A DNA stretch of 13,041 nt, taken from contig SYAB01000182.1 of assembly GCA_005787665.1 (NCBI GenBank), positions 1 to 13,041 on the forward strand, written 5' to 3'. Of this stretch, positions 12,540-13,041 are shown piece after piece (position 1 is the stretch's first letter; every line of letters starts with the position of its first letter). The translations under genes were made by a program, and so were the position numbers. The notes under the pieces are model-generated. The model saw nothing but the letters and a program-made list of their open reading frames with translations. It was not told the origin of the DNA and did no database searches. The DNA comes from Actinomycetota bacterium. Lineage in GTDB: Bacteria; Actinomycetota; Actinomycetes; Mycobacteriales; Mycobacteriaceae.

Positions 12540-13041
12540 ATGGCCAGTCCCGCGCCCGCTCCCCGTCGTCATCGCGTCGTCATCATCGGCTCCGGATTCG
12601 GCGGGCTGACCGCGGCCAAGTCCCTGCACCGCGCCGACGTCGACGTCACCTTGGTGGCCAAGACCACCAGCCACCTGTTCCAGCCGTTGCTCTACCAGTT
12701 GGCCACCGGCATCCTCTCGGCCGGAGACATCGCGCCGACCACCCGGCTGGTACTCAAGCGCAACAAGAACTGCAAGGTGCTGCTCGGCGATGTCGAGGAG
12801 GTCGACCTGACGAACCGGACCATCACCTCCAAGCTGATGTCCATGGAGACGGTGATCCCCTTCGACAGCCTGATCGTGGCGGCCGGCGCGCAGCAGAACT
12901 ACTTCGGTAACGATCATTTCGCCACCTACGCCCACGGGATGAAAACCATCGACGACGCCTTGGAGTTGCGCGGACGCATCATGGGGGCCTTCGAGGCTGC
13001 CGAGGTCACCACCGACCCCGAGGAACGCAAGCGGCGGCTGA
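12540..13041 (+). CDS. ndh: Type II NADH dehydrogenase (NDH-2), 5' part
   Basis: 167 codons are visible and the gene runs off the window. NDH-2 is a single-subunit, non-proton-pumping flavoenzyme on the inner face of the membrane that passes electrons from NADH to menaquinone. Visible features are the FAD dinucleotide motif VVIIGSGFGGLTAAK (13-27), HLFQPLLYQLATGILS (45-60), in which FQPLLYQ is diagnostic, SLIVAAGA (110-117) and YFGNDHF (121-127). The sequence closely parallels mycobacterial Ndh, including the short proline-rich N-terminus before RRHRVVIIG. ATG 12540 is preceded by AAGGAA at 5 nt spacing. The C-terminal membrane-binding part is outside the window. Confidence 0.95.
   Translation, partial: MASPAPAPRRHRVVIIGSGFGGLTAAKSLHRADVDVTLVAKTTSHLFQPLLYQLATGILSAGDIAPTTRLVLKRNKNCKVLLGDVEEVDLTNRTITSKLMSMETVIPFDSLIVAAGAQQNYFGNDHFATYAHGMKTIDDALELRGRIMGAFEAAEVTTDPEERKRRL

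Noticed and set aside
12417..12935. 172-codon minus-strand open frame
   Set aside because: It is antisense to ndh, which has unmistakable NDH-2 motifs on the plus strand.

Overview
The window is GC-rich, coding-dense DNA of a mycobacterium (Mycolicibacterium-like Mycobacteriaceae). The main evidence is the 3'-edge gene, a close relative of the M. tuberculosis type II NADH dehydrogenase Ndh as I remember it. An F420-dependent nitroreductase-family protein, frequent GTG starts, ATGA-coupled genes and an apparently leaderless gene agree with this. No rRNA, tRNA, CRISPR array or insertion sequence was seen.

Layout. (1) 1-645: the 5' end of a small membrane protein gene (minus) diverges from a deazaflavin-dependent nitroreductase-family gene (plus). 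(2) 652-5662: a divergent catabolic-looking module. The minus arm is a tandem-ABM-domain membrane protein followed 3 bp later by a YtcJ-like amidohydrolase. The plus arm is a cytosine/guanine-deaminase-like enzyme followed 11 bp later by a second YtcJ-like amidohydrolase. Only about 50 bp separate the two arms. (3) 5681-8669: a minus-strand operon of a DUF1611 P-loop protein, an MFS transporter (start overlapping the previous stop as ATGA) and a small exported protein built of three Cys-x12-Cys/VVTND repeats. The transporter's 3' end appears to carry a one-base frameshift. (4) 8670-9066: a 397-bp gene-free region with a possible structured leader, a 15-bp-unit tandem repeat, and a 12-bp imperfect inverted repeat around an A-rich core. 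(5) 9067-10326: an M20 metallo-amidohydrolase (minus). (6) 10408-11064: a polytopic membrane protein of unknown function (plus), whose 3' end overlaps by 118 bp the convergent gene 10947-12365, a linalool dehydratase/isomerase-like protein. (7) 12540-13041: the 5' part of ndh.

How the genes may work together (inference). The divergent module holds a deaminase, two metal-dependent amidohydrolases and an ABM-type protein, which suits stepwise breakdown of a nitrogen-containing, possibly cyclic, compound. No substrate can be read from the sequence. The DUF1611 protein, exporter-like MFS protein and repeat protein are probably made together. If the DUF1611 protein acts like the D-glutamate N-acetyltransferase DgcN, the nearby M20 deacylase could act on acylated amino acids, but no DgcA-like partner is present in the window. 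The least described items are the cysteine-repeat secreted protein and its operon, the tandem-ABM membrane fusion, and the LDI-like protein.
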